Below are positions 51,038 to 51,056 of a stretch of DNA of 51,056 bases, one piece after another. Source of the stretch: an uncultured Lachnospiraceae bacterium (GTDB lineage Bacteria > Bacillota > Clostridia > Lachnospirales > Lachnospiraceae); contig CALWCS010000039.1 of the NCBI GenBank assembly GCA_944376425.1, forward strand, positions 1 through 51,056, given 5' to 3'. The notes beneath the pieces are model-generated. The model had not been told where the DNA came from. It did not search any database and was given only the letters and a program-made list of their open reading frames with translations. Each line of letters begins with the position of its first letter. Within the stretch, counting starts at the first letter, position 1. Position numbers and translations under genes: made by a program.

Positions 51038-51056
51038 TTGCCTATTTCAAATTTTC

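Overview
The window is a 51 kb stretch of low-GC Gram-positive chromosome. Strong AGGAGG-type ribosome sites, short intergenic gaps, oxygen-sensitive iron-sulfur enzymes, FeoAB, and secreted or anchored glycan-active proteins point to a strictly anaerobic gut Clostridia member, most likely Lachnospiraceae. This is inferred from gene style and family content, not from a marker search. I see no insertion sequence, phage, CRISPR array, tRNA or rRNA; the only clearly broken gene is an AraC-type regulator tail.

Layout. (1) 1-5.7 kb: a giant double acyl-CoA dehydratase activase-like protein and two flavodoxin-family genes. (2) 5.8-7.5 kb, minus strand: a small secreted protein with Asp-rich repeats, an ECF sigma factor and an RsgI-like anti-sigma factor. 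(3) 8.0-15.6 kb: an amine/amino-acid oxidation cluster (ornithine-cyclodeaminase-fold protein, four HcnABC/opine-oxidase-like redox subunits, a P-II protein, an APC permease, an AraC regulator), with a terminator-like hairpin in its leader. (4) 15.7-21 kb: P-type ATPase, GNAT enzyme, two-component system. (5) 21.2-24.8 kb: MarR regulator, unknown protein, DUF1538 membrane protein and a tandem P-II-like protein. (6) 25-30 kb: HD hydrolase, AraC remnant, secreted carboxylesterase, VanRS-like two-component pair. (7) 30-37 kb: FeoAB, NagB-NagA, a secreted protein, aldo/keto reductase, GNAT enzyme. (8) 37-39.5 kb: the conserved rpmG-secE-nusG-rplK-rplA cluster. (9) 39.6-51 kb: a 1,496-residue anchored protein with C-type-lectin-like and NPCBM-like domains, an AgrCA-like pair, two small membrane proteins and a domain-inverted family 3 glycoside hydrolase.

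The most striking observation is in region 8. Two otherwise perfectly conserved ribosomal protein genes each carry one early in-frame TGA: rpmG (L33) at codon 12, where a zinc-binding Cys is expected, and rplK (L11) at codon 16, where a Gly is expected. UGA is plainly an ordinary stop elsewhere in the window, including at the end of rplK itself. The intervening secE and nusG and the downstream rplA are intact. Two nonsense changes in about 1.1 kb of essential genes, with no other decay, suggest recoding or readthrough, or else duplicate gene copies elsewhere. Because L11 contacts release factors, a prfB-like feedback loop is a testable idea. The same operon carries two copies of an L1-binding leader motif, before rplK and before rplA.

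Other points worth following are the DUF1538/tandem-P-II module, the P-II protein lacking the uridylylated tyrosine inside the oxidase/permease cluster, and the sigma/anti-sigma operon with a secreted putative calcium-binding protein.
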